DNA from: Pseudomonadota bacterium | GTDB taxonomy: Bacteria; Pseudomonadota; Gammaproteobacteria; Burkholderiales; Burkholderiaceae_D | Assembly: GCA_023435945.1 (NCBI GenBank) | Contig: JAEZLB010000183.1 | Span: forward strand, 1 to 8,587 | DNA length: 8,587 bases | Direction of reading: 5' to 3' | The notes under the pieces: model-generated | Databases searched by the model: none | Told to the model about the DNA's origin: nothing | The model's input: the letters and a program-made list of their open reading frames with translations, nothing else | Translations under genes and position numbers: made by a program | Shown: positions 1-5,505 of the stretch, in pieces | How positions within the stretch are numbered: position 1 is the stretch's first letter | Layout of the letters: every line of letters starts with the position of its first letter

Positions 1-34
1 AAACCGACTTTTCCGCGAAATGCCGCTATTTTAA

Positions 35-793
35 ATGATGCAGCCCGAAACCCACACCCCCGTTTTTAAACGATTGAGATTCGTCCTGGTAGAAACCAGC
101 CGCCCCGGCAATATAGGCGCAACGGCAAGGGCCATGAAAACCATGGGCTTTTCGGACCTGGTGCTGGTCAATCCGCGCATACCGGATGCGGTCAGCCACG
201 AGGAGGCCATTGCTTTTGCCAGCGGCGCAAAGGACATATTGAGTGCGGCACGCATCGTGGGTTCCGTGGATGAGGCGCTCTTTGGGTGCAATTTTTCGGC
301 AGCGTTGTCGGCGCGCCTGCGTGAATATTCGCCGCCCTTGCTGACGCCGCGCATGCTGGCCTCCCGCCTGACAGGCGATGCACAATTGCGCGCGGCCCTT
401 GTATTTGGCAACGAACGTTTCGGCCTGCCCAATGACATCGTGGAAAAATGCAGTGCGCTGATTAACATTCCTGCCAATGCAGAATATTCATCGCTGAACC
501 TGGCGCAGGCAGTGCAGGTGTTGGCGTATGAGTGCAGGACTATGGCAACTGCCGACGCCCTGCCTGAAACGGGTATAGGTTATCGCGGCGAGCCGGCAAA
601 TGCTGAACAGATCGAGGGCATGTATGCGCATCTGGAGCAGGCGCTGGTCGCCATCGATTTCCTGAATCCGCAAAATCCCAAGAAACTGATGCCGCGTCTC
701 AAGCGCCTGTTGTCGCGGACCGGACTCGAGGTGGAAGAAGTCAATATTTTGCGTGGCATTGCCAAGCAAATCCTGCTGCACACAAAAAAATAA
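35..793 (+). CDS. trmJ: tRNA (cytidine/uridine-2'-O-)-methyltransferase, TrmJ/TrmH family
   Basis: SPOUT-class methyltransferase of 252 aa; E. coli TrmJ is about 246 aa. TrmJ 2'-O-methylates position 32 of certain tRNAs with S-adenosylmethionine and acts as a cytoplasmic dimer. Seen here: an N-terminal FVLVETSRPGNIGATARAMK segment with the conserved Arg at residue 32, the motif LVFGNERFGL at 122-131, and the knot motif around IPANAEYSSLNLAQAVQV at 145-162. A C-terminal helical domain (about 190-250) matches the TrmJ extension that goes beyond the bare TrmH core. Two ATGs stand side by side (35 and 38) and neither has a clear Shine-Dalgarno sequence, so the exact start is uncertain by one codon. 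The gene converges on lexA with 31 bp between the stop codons and no clear terminator there. The family is certain; the exact target nucleotide is inferred from the family. Confidence 0.93.
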   Translation: MMQPETHTPVFKRLRFVLVETSRPGNIGATARAMKTMGFSDLVLVNPRIPDAVSHEEAIAFASGAKDILSAARIVGSVDEALFGCNFSAALSARLREYSPPLLTPRMLASRLTGDAQLRAALVFGNERFGLPNDIVEKCSALINIPANAEYSSLNLAQAVQVLAYECRTMATADALPETGIGYRGEPANAEQIEGMYAHLEQALVAIDFLNPQNPKKLMPRLKRLLSRTGLEVEEVNILRGIAKQILLHTKK

Positions 794-824
794 GAGAGTG
801 GGGGCATGCGGAATTGTCGGGAAG

Positions 825-1478
825 TCAGCCCCAGGCCCGCATCAGGCCCACTGCCAGCCCTTCCAGTGCAAAGTCGTTATGTTCGGGGTCAACGCGGATT
901 GGCAGGAAGTCCGGATTCTCCGGCAGCAGTTCAATGCCGGAACTGGTCTTGTAATAACGCTTGACCGTGACTTCATCATCCAGCCGGGCCACCACGATCT
1001 GGCCATTACGGGCGCTGTCGACTTTTTTAACTGCAATCAGGTCGCCATCCAGGATGCCGGCATCGCGCATGGACATGCCGCGCACTTTCAGCAGGAAATC
1101 GGGTTTGGCGGTGAAAAGGGTGGGGTCAACCCGGTAATTGGCTTCCACATGTTCCTGGGCCAGGATGGGGGCACCAGCCGCCACCCGGCCGATCAGTGGC
1201 AATTGCATGAATGCCGGATGGCCGAACGTCATCTGATCGCCCCGGCCAGAATGTGAATCGCCCGCCACGTCGCACAGGCGGATGCCGCGGGATGTGCCCG
1301 GTGAAATTTCAATCGCGCCCTTGCGAGCCAGAGCCTGCAGGTGTTCTTCCGCTGCATTGGCGGACCGGAAACCAAGTTCGGCAGCAATTTCAGCGCGCGT
1401 GGGGGGGAAACCGGTGTTTTCTATGGCTTCGCGGATCAGATTGAGAATCTGTTCTTGGCGGGCGGTCAACTTAATCAT
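825..1478 (-). CDS. lexA: LexA repressor, SOS regulator and self-cleaving serine protease
   Basis: 217-aa SOS repressor. It binds SOS boxes as a dimer and cleaves itself when activated RecA filaments form on single-stranded DNA. The N-terminal winged-helix domain (about 1-68) contains [26 protein letters not shown]. The cleavage site is Ala101-Gly102 in RVAAGAPI. The catalytic dyad is Ser136 (in [10 protein letters not shown]) and Lys173 (in DEVTVKR). E. coli LexA has 202 aa; most of the extra length lies in the hinge at about residues 69-90, just before the cleavage site. The start is supported by AAGGAGA at 1483-1489 on the - strand, five bases from the ATG. Two SOS boxes upstream imply autorepression. 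The gene is divergent from the rpsF operon and convergent with trmJ. Confidence 0.98.
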   Translation of the reverse strand: MIKLTARQEQILNLIREAIENTGFPPTRAEIAAELGFRSANAAEEHLQALARKGAIEISPGTSRGIRLCDVAGDSHSGRGDQMTFGHPAFMQLPLIGRVAAGAPILAQEHVEANYRVDPTLFTAKPDFLLKVRGMSMRDAGILDGDLIAVKKVDSARNGQIVVARLDDEVTVKRYYKTSSGIELLPENPDFLPIRVDPEHNDFALEGLAVGLMRAWG

Positions 1479-1504
1479 GACGTCTCCTTGCGCAAGCCCT
1501 GAGG

Positions 1505-1520
1505 CTGTTAATGCAAACAG
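1505..1520. promoter_or_regulatory. Putative second (promoter-proximal) SOS box of lexA
   Basis: The sequence CTGTTAATGCAAACAG fits the LexA operator pattern CTGT-N8-ACAG exactly in its outer eight bases. Its centre is less palindromic than that of the neighbouring box, so it is probably the weaker site. It lies between the lexA promoter and its ribosome-binding site, about where transcription would start. It is one base away from the stronger box at 1522-1537. Confidence 0.75.
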
Positions 1521-1521
1521 C

Positions 1522-1537
1522 CTGTATTTTTATACAG
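1522..1537. promoter_or_regulatory. SOS box (LexA operator) of lexA
   Basis: CTGTATTTTTATACAG is a near-consensus LexA operator of the proteobacterial CTGT-N8-ACAG type, with an AT-rich centre. It sits 38 bp upstream of the lexA ATG and overlaps the likely -10 region on the - strand, so bound LexA would block RNA polymerase. This is the expected autoregulation of lexA. Confidence 0.92.
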
Positions 1538-1555
1538 CTTTGGCGCAAACGCAAG
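1527..1555 (-). promoter_or_regulatory. Possible lexA promoter
   Basis: On the - strand an AT-rich stretch (TATAAA at 1534-1529, or TAAAAA at 1532-1527) could serve as -10. A weak -35 such as CTTGCG (1555-1550) lies 17 bp upstream of the second choice. Neither hexamer is strong. The main support is that the -10 candidate lies inside the better SOS box, as expected for an autoregulated lexA promoter. Confidence 0.4.
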
Positions 1556-1626
1556 CCTGGCAGGAAAAAGGTGCGATGCCCCCAGTCCCGGTTCTCCGTA
1601 AGGCGGGCTGACAAAACTGCTTTCAT

Positions 1627-1655
1627 TTGAGGAAATTTGGCTTTTCGTGTATGAT
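1627..1655 (+). promoter_or_regulatory. Sigma70-type promoter of the rpsF-priB-rpsR-rplI operon
   Basis: TTGAGG at 1627-1632 and TATGAT at 1650-1655 are separated by exactly 17 bp. This predicts a transcript start near 1662 and a leader of about 62 nt before rpsF. It faces away from lexA, with roughly 70 bp between the two -35 regions. Confidence 0.75.
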
Positions 1656-1668
1656 TGCCGGCTTTCTT

Positions 1669-1696
1669 CCCGCACCCGTGTTGACGCCGGGGCGGG
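1669..1696 (+). promoter_or_regulatory. Leader hairpin upstream of rpsF, candidate S6:S18 autoregulatory element
   Basis: The rpsF leader can fold into a GC-rich hairpin: CCCGC (1669-1673) pairs with GCGGG (1692-1696), and CCC (1675-1677) pairs with GGG (1689-1691), with a bulged A at 1674. The apical part GTGTTGACGCC can form a short helix closed by a TTGA loop, leaving an unpaired C before GGG. A CCG trinucleotide thus falls in the 3' side at 1687-1689. Many bacteria have an rpsF leader motif in which a CCG bulge mimics the 16S rRNA site bound by S6:S18 and gives feedback control. Fit to that motif is judged by eye only. Confidence 0.5.
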
Positions 1697-1723
1697 CGTT
1701 TTAAATGTCCATAAGGAGCTTAC

Positions 1724-2092
1724 ATGCGTCACTACGAAATCGTATTTATCGTACATCCCGATCAAAGCGAGCAAGTACCCGCAATGATCGAACGTTACAA
1801 GGGCATCGTCACCACTCGTGGTGGCAAGGTGCACCGTGTCGAAGACTGGGGCCGCCGTCAACTGGCCTACATGATTCAAAAACTCGCCAAAGCGCACTAT
1901 GTCTGCATGAACATCGAATGCGACAGCGAAACCCTGGCAGAGATCGAAACCGGCTTCAAGTTCAATGACGCCGTATTGCGTCATCTGACCGTCAAGATGA
2001 AGAAAGCGGAAACCGCTCCTTCCCCGATGATGAAGTCTGTACAGAAAGAAGACGCAGCCAAGAGCCAGCGTAGCGAAGCGCCTGCAGCGTAA
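1724..2092 (+). CDS. rpsF: 30S ribosomal protein S6
   Basis: 122-aa ribosomal protein of the small-subunit platform, where it forms a heterodimer with S18 and binds 16S rRNA. Its N-terminal 100 residues follow the E. coli protein closely ([19 protein letters not shown], then [10 protein letters not shown] at about 43-52 and FNDAVLRHL near 83-91). The C-terminal tail is Lys/Ala/Ser-rich and lacks the run of glutamates found in E. coli S6, the substrate for RimK glutamylation there. An AAGGAG ribosome-binding site at 1713-1718 lies five bases before the ATG. It is the first gene of the operon, read from the promoter at 1627-1655, with priB starting 22 bp after its stop. Confidence 0.98.
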   Translation: MRHYEIVFIVHPDQSEQVPAMIERYKGIVTTRGGKVHRVEDWGRRQLAYMIQKLAKAHYVCMNIECDSETLAEIETGFKFNDAVLRHLTVKMKKAETAPSPMMKSVQKEDAAKSQRSEAPAA

Positions 2093-2114
2093 GCGGATGT
2101 GAGCGGCCTGGCCA

Positions 2115-2423
2115 GTGAATCGATTCCAGTGCGTTGCAGTCATTGCCAGTCGTGAAGCAGTGCGTTTTACGCCTGCAGGAATACCGGTAGTGAATCTGAG
2201 CTTGCAACACGAATCGCGGCAACGCGAAGCAGGAATCGACAGGCTGGTTTCCCTGGAGATGACGGCGCTGGGCGCCGGCGAAATTTCAAGGGAATTGAGT
2301 CAGGCTGAACTGGGCAGGACTTATCAGTTCACCGGCTTTCTGGCCCGCAAAAACCGTAACAGCAAAAGCTTCGTCTTTCACATTACAGACATTGAACCTT
2401 ATTCTTTAGATACAGGAGCCTAA
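2115..2423 (+). CDS. priB: Primosomal replication protein N (PriB)
   Basis: 102-aa single-domain OB-fold protein. PriB binds single-stranded DNA as a dimer and works with PriA at stalled forks to reload DnaB. Recognition rests on size, the position between rpsF and rpsR that is typical of beta- and gammaproteobacteria, and the pattern [17 protein letters not shown] (about 18-34) followed by [25 protein letters not shown] (70-94). The start is a GTG at 2115; an in-frame TGA at 2100 excludes any longer version. There is no good Shine-Dalgarno sequence, so translation is probably coupled to rpsF. The stop codon is one base from the rpsR ATG, and the rpsR ribosome-binding site lies inside this gene. 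Confidence 0.93.
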   Translation: MNRFQCVAVIASREAVRFTPAGIPVVNLSLQHESRQREAGIDRLVSLEMTALGAGEISRELSQAELGRTYQFTGFLARKNRNSKSFVFHITDIEPYSLDTGA

Positions 2424-2424
2424 A

Positions 2425-2709
2425 ATGGCATTCGGTAAAAAATTCGACAAAAGCAAAATGAAAGAGCGCCGCAAACAGCAGAACCCGCTGTTCAAGCGCA
2501 AAAAGTTCTGCCGCTTCACTGCAGCGCACGTAGAACAAGTTGACTACAAAGACATCGACACGCTGAAAGATTTCGTGCAAGAGAACGGCAAAATCATGCC
2601 GGCCCGTCTGACTGGCACCCGCGCAATCTATCAACGTCAAGTTGATACGGCTATCAAGCGTGCACGCTTCCTCGCATTGCTGCCGTACACTGATCTGCAC
2701 AACGCGTAA
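2425..2709 (+). CDS. rpsR: 30S ribosomal protein S18
   Basis: 94-aa ribosomal protein, the partner of S6 on the small-subunit platform. The conserved core is clear: [22 protein letters not shown] (about 26-47), [18 protein letters not shown] (55-72) and [15 protein letters not shown] near the C-terminus. E. coli S18 has 75 aa; the extra length is a basic N-terminal extension of about 18-20 residues ([16 protein letters not shown]). AGGAG at 2414-2418, inside the end of priB, is six bases from the ATG and confirms the start. Translation is probably coupled to priB. Confidence 0.98.
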   Translation: MAFGKKFDKSKMKERRKQQNPLFKRKKFCRFTAAHVEQVDYKDIDTLKDFVQENGKIMPARLTGTRAIYQRQVDTAIKRARFLALLPYTDLHNA

Positions 2710-2734
2710 TTGACGACTGAGTTAGGAGAAAAAC

Positions 2735-3187
2735 ATGCAAGTGATTCTGTTGGAAAAAGTCGTCAATCTCGGCAATCTGGGCGATATCGTTCGCGTCAAG
2801 GATGGTTACGCACGTAACTTCCTGATCCCTCAACGTAAGGCACGCCGTGCTACGGATTCCGCGATTCAGGAATTCGAAGCCAAACGTGCTGAACTGGAAA
2901 AAGTTGCAGCAGAAGTTCTGGCAGCTGCGCAGGCGCAAGGCGAAAAGCTGAGCGGCGCAACCATTCAGTTGTCGCAGAAAGCGGGCGTGGATGGCCGTCT
3001 GTTCGGTTCCGTGACCAACCAGGACATCGCTGAATCGCTGGGCAAGCAAGGCTTCCCGGTTGTGAAGGCTCAGGTTCGTATGCCAAACGGCCCGTTGAAG
3101 GTGGTTGGTGACCACCCGGTAGCAGTTGCCCTGCATACCGATGTGGTCGTTGACATCACGGTCTCCGTGCTGGGCGAACACGCCTGA
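2735..3187 (+). CDS. rplI: 50S ribosomal protein L9
   Basis: 150-aa large-subunit protein (E. coli L9 is 149 aa) with two globular domains joined by a long helix. It binds 23S rRNA at the base of the L1 stalk and helps keep the reading frame. The N-terminal signature [36 protein letters not shown] is plain. The connecting helix (about 40-75) is rich in Ala, Glu and Lys, and the C-terminal domain ends in [14 protein letters not shown]. An AGGAG site at 2724-2728 is six bases from the ATG. It is the last gene of the operon, followed within about 20 bp by a strong terminator. Confidence 0.98.
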   Translation: MQVILLEKVVNLGNLGDIVRVKDGYARNFLIPQRKARRATDSAIQEFEAKRAELEKVAAEVLAAAQAQGEKLSGATIQLSQKAGVDGRLFGSVTNQDIAESLGKQGFPVVKAQVRMPNGPLKVVGDHPVAVALHTDVVVDITVSVLGEHA

Positions 3188-3208
3188 TTGCGGAAAAAGG
3201 CATCAAGT

Positions 3209-3236
3209 AAAAAAGCCGGGCTTGCCCGGCTTTTTT
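3209..3236 (+). terminator. Rho-independent terminator of the rpsF-rplI operon
   Basis: GCCGGG (3215-3220), loop CTTG and CCCGGC (3225-3230) form a perfect 6-bp GC stem followed by six T residues. Six A residues precede the stem and would lengthen it. The element ends the ribosomal operon and separates it from dnaB. Confidence 0.93.
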
Positions 3237-3273
3237 ATTGCGGTTTGCCGGGAATTTGCCGAACCTAAACAGG

Positions 3274-3279
3274 TATAAT
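3274..3279 (+). promoter_or_regulatory. Consensus -10 element immediately before dnaB
   Basis: A perfect TATAAT ends seven bases before the dnaB ATG at 3287, so transcription would be expected to start at about 3286-3287. No good -35 lies 16-18 bp upstream (GGAATT at 3251-3256 gives the 17-bp spacing). Instead two TTTGCCG repeats occupy that area. Confidence 0.6.
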
Positions 3280-3286
3280 TTCCGTC

Positions 3287-4672
3287 ATGAACGAACGCAA
3301 CGATCCCCAGTTAGATTCCCTTCGAGTTCCGCCGCATTCCATTGAGGCGGAGCAGTCTGTGCTCGGAGGTCTGCTGCTGGACAACGCAGCATGGGACCGC
3401 ATCGCGGACTTCATCAATGCCGATGATTTTTACCGCTACGATCATCGCATCATTTTTCAGCACATCGTCAAGCTCATCAATGACACCAAGCCGGCTGACG
3501 TTATCACCGTGTACGAAGCTTTGTCCGTCAGCGGCAAGGCGGAAGAAGTAGGTGGCCTGGCGTATTTGAATGCACTGGCGCAAAACACGCCTTCGGCTGC
3601 CAATATCCGCCGTTACGCCGAGATCGTGCGCGACCGCGGCGTGCTGCGCAAGCTGATTACGGTATCCGATGAAATCTCCGGCCATGCGTTTAATCCGCAA
3701 GGCAAGGAAGTGAAGCAGATCCTGGATGAAGCAGAGTCCAAGATTTTTGCGATTGCGGAAGAGGGCGCGCGTGGTGCACAGGGCTTCCAGGAAATCCAGC
3801 CGCTCCTGACTCAAGTCGTGGAGCGTATCGACGAGCTGTATAACCGTGACAACCAGAACGATATTACGGGTGTGCCGACCGGCTTCGTCGATCTCGATCG
3901 CATGACCTCCGGCTTGCAACCGGGTGACCTGGTTATTGTTGCGGGCCGTCCTTCCATGGGTAAGACCGCCTTCTCGATCAACATTGGCGAGAACGTTGCG
4001 ATTGACAGTGGTTTGCCTGTTGCCGTGTTCTCCATGGAGATGGGTGGCGCACAGCTCGCCATGCGTATGCTGGGTTCGGTGGGGAAACTCGACCAGCAGC
4101 GCCTGCGTACCGGGCGTCTGATCGATGAAGACTGGCCGCGTCTGACGCATGCGATACAGAAGATGAACGATGCGCAAATTTATATTGATGAAACGCCGGC
4201 GCTGAGTCCGATTGAGCTGCGCGCTCGCGCTCGCCGCCTGGCCCGCCAGTGCGGAAAGCTAGGCCTCATTATTGTCGACTATTTGCAGCTGATGTCCGGT
4301 AATGGCTCGGGTGAAAACCGTGCAACGGAGATTTCGGAAATCTCTCGTAACCTCAAAGGCTTGGCCAAGGAACTCAATTGTCCGCTGATTGCATTGTCGC
4401 AGTTGAATCGTTCGCTGGAGCAACGTCCCAATAAGCGCCCAGTGATGTCGGACTTGCGCGAGTCGGGCGCCATCGAGCAGGACGCCGACGTAATTCTGTT
4501 CATTTATCGTGATGAAGTATACAATCCCGACTCGCCAGACAAGGGTACTGCAGAAATTATCATCGGTAAGCAGCGTAACGGTCCTATCGGTACCGTGCGC
4601 CTGACCTTCCTGGGTAAATACACTAAATTCGACAACTACGCCGGCGGAAACGCGGTATTCGACAACGAATAA
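3287..4672 (+). CDS. dnaB: Replicative DNA helicase DnaB
   Basis: 461-aa hexameric helicase (E. coli DnaB: 471 aa) that unwinds DNA at the replication fork with ATP and contacts primase and the clamp loader. The N-terminal helical domain spans about residues 11-160 (VPPHSIEAEQSVLGGLLLDN at 14-33; NTPSAANIRRYAEIVR near 100-115). A linker leads to the RecA-like domain from about 190. Walker A is GRPSMGKT at 220-227, the catalytic Glu is E251 in FSMEM, and Walker B is LIIVDYLQLM at 327-336 with D331. SQLNRSLEQR follows at 371-380, and GKQRNGP at 427-433 carries the likely arginine finger R430. No intein is present. No other start codon is available nearby (in-frame TAA at 3266), and there is no close Shine-Dalgarno sequence. 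It lies 50 bp after the terminator of the ribosomal operon. Confidence 0.98.
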   Translation: MNERNDPQLDSLRVPPHSIEAEQSVLGGLLLDNAAWDRIADFINADDFYRYDHRIIFQHIVKLINDTKPADVITVYEALSVSGKAEEVGGLAYLNALAQNTPSAANIRRYAEIVRDRGVLRKLITVSDEISGHAFNPQGKEVKQILDEAESKIFAIAEEGARGAQGFQEIQPLLTQVVERIDELYNRDNQNDITGVPTGFVDLDRMTSGLQPGDLVIVAGRPSMGKTAFSINIGENVAIDSGLPVAVFSMEMGGAQLAMRMLGSVGKLDQQRLRTGRLIDEDWPRLTHAIQKMNDAQIYIDETPALSPIELRARARRLARQCGKLGLIIVDYLQLMSGNGSGENRATEISEISRNLKGLAKELNCPLIALSQLNRSLEQRPNKRPVMSDLRESGAIEQDADVILFIYRDEVYNPDSPDKGTAEIIIGKQRNGPIGTVRLTFLGKYTKFDNYAGGNAVFDNE

Positions 4673-4783
4673 GGCGACTGTCACTCTCTTCTGAAATCGG
4701 GATGTATTCCGTGCGCAGCGCGTTCCATCGTCATGCAGGATCGTAGGGTGGCCTGAATGCCGAAACCATAACGGAGGCCAAAA

Positions 4784-5413
4784 ATGTTTGGGCGATGGAT
4801 GTCATCGAAGGAGAAGTTTTTCGACTATTTTTTGCAGCACGCAGATTTGTGCGTGCAAGGTGCGCAGGAAATGGCCGAGATGATGAAAAACTTCGATCAG
4901 TGTGAAGATCGTACGCTTGCCATTGAATCTATTGAGAAACAGGCCGATAAAGTCACCGATAACACGCTCGAACTGCTCCAGAGAAGCTTCTTCACTCCGT
5001 TTGACCGCGACGACATCCATAAGCTGATCACGCGCATGGATGACATACTCGATCTGCTCGAGGACGGTGCGCAATCCATTTATCTTTACGACGTCAAGAG
5101 CGTAACACCGGAGGCGATACGGCTGGCCGAGCTCTGTCTGGAAGGTACAGAGAAGGTACGCCATGCCATCAAGTTGCTGCAGAACATGGGTAGTCATGGA
5201 CGGGGGGTGCTTGCCTTGTGCGAAGAAATCGACAAGGTGGAGTCAAATGCCGATCATGTAATGCGTGCCGCGATGTCCAAGCTGTTCCGGGACGAGCCCG
5301 AGGTGCGCAACATCATCAAGCTCAAGGCGATATACGAGATCCTTGAGCTGGTGACTGATCGCTGCGAAGATGTGGCAACGCTTATCGAAGGCATCGTGAT
5401 TGAAAATACCTGA
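4784..5413 (+). CDS. DUF47 / PhoU-like family protein
   Basis: 209-aa, all-helical, soluble protein of the DUF47 family (PhoU-like, TIGR00153 type). No membrane segment is seen. Features include an N-terminal FFDYFLQHADLCVQGAQEM, the acidic helix TRMDDILDLLEDGAQSIYLYDV (about 85-106) and a second repeat with EEIDKVESNADHVMRAAMSKLF (about 147-168). The two helical repeats with Glu/Asp patches resemble the metal-binding helices of PhoU. DUF47 genes usually sit directly before a Pit phosphate transporter and are thought to regulate it; here a terminator follows and no pit gene is present, so the target is unknown. The start is supported by GGAGG at 4773-4777, six bases before the ATG. No clear promoter is seen in the 111 bp after dnaB, so read-through from dnaB is possible. 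Confidence 0.9.
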   Translation: MFGRWMSSKEKFFDYFLQHADLCVQGAQEMAEMMKNFDQCEDRTLAIESIEKQADKVTDNTLELLQRSFFTPFDRDDIHKLITRMDDILDLLEDGAQSIYLYDVKSVTPEAIRLAELCLEGTEKVRHAIKLLQNMGSHGRGVLALCEEIDKVESNADHVMRAAMSKLFRDEPEVRNIIKLKAIYEILELVTDRCEDVATLIEGIVIENT

Positions 5414-5454
5414 TTAAGCAAGGCAGTCAGGACGCAGGATGAATGTAAGAATGC

Positions 5455-5487
5455 AAAAGGGCTGGCCTTGTGGGCCAGCCCTTTTTT
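5455..5487. terminator. Bidirectional terminator between the DUF47 gene and the PIN-PhoH gene
   Basis: GGGCTGGCC (5459-5467) and GGCCAGCCC (5473-5481) form a perfect 9-bp stem with a TTGTG loop. Four A residues precede it and six T residues follow. On the + strand it ends the DUF47 transcript. On the - strand it ends the phoH transcript, whose stop codon is 19 bp away. The + strand direction has the longer T run. Confidence 0.93.
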
Positions 5488-5505
5488 AATGGAGACTGAT
5501 TCCGC

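Noticed and set aside
799..833. TGGGG/CCCCA inverted repeat between trmJ and lexA as a terminator
   Set aside because: Only five pairs with a loop of about 25 bases, no T run, and it runs into the lexA stop region.
753..1256. Open + strand frame antisense to lexA (167 codons)
   Set aside because: It lies opposite the clear lexA coding sequence, resembles no known protein and has no ribosome-binding site.
2037..2044. CTGTACAG palindrome inside rpsF as an SOS box
   Set aside because: The 8-base spacer between CTGT and ACAG is missing, and it is within coding sequence.
3311..4177. Long - strand open frame inside dnaB (288 codons)
   Set aside because: It is a shadow of dnaB codon use; it has a His/Gln/Arg-rich composition and no recognisable domain, while dnaB is intact and highly conserved.
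4678..4697. Full PHO box upstream of the DUF47 gene
   Set aside because: The second repeat-like element CTGAAAT is 13 bp rather than 11 bp from the first, and the in-phase sequence matches at only three of seven positions.
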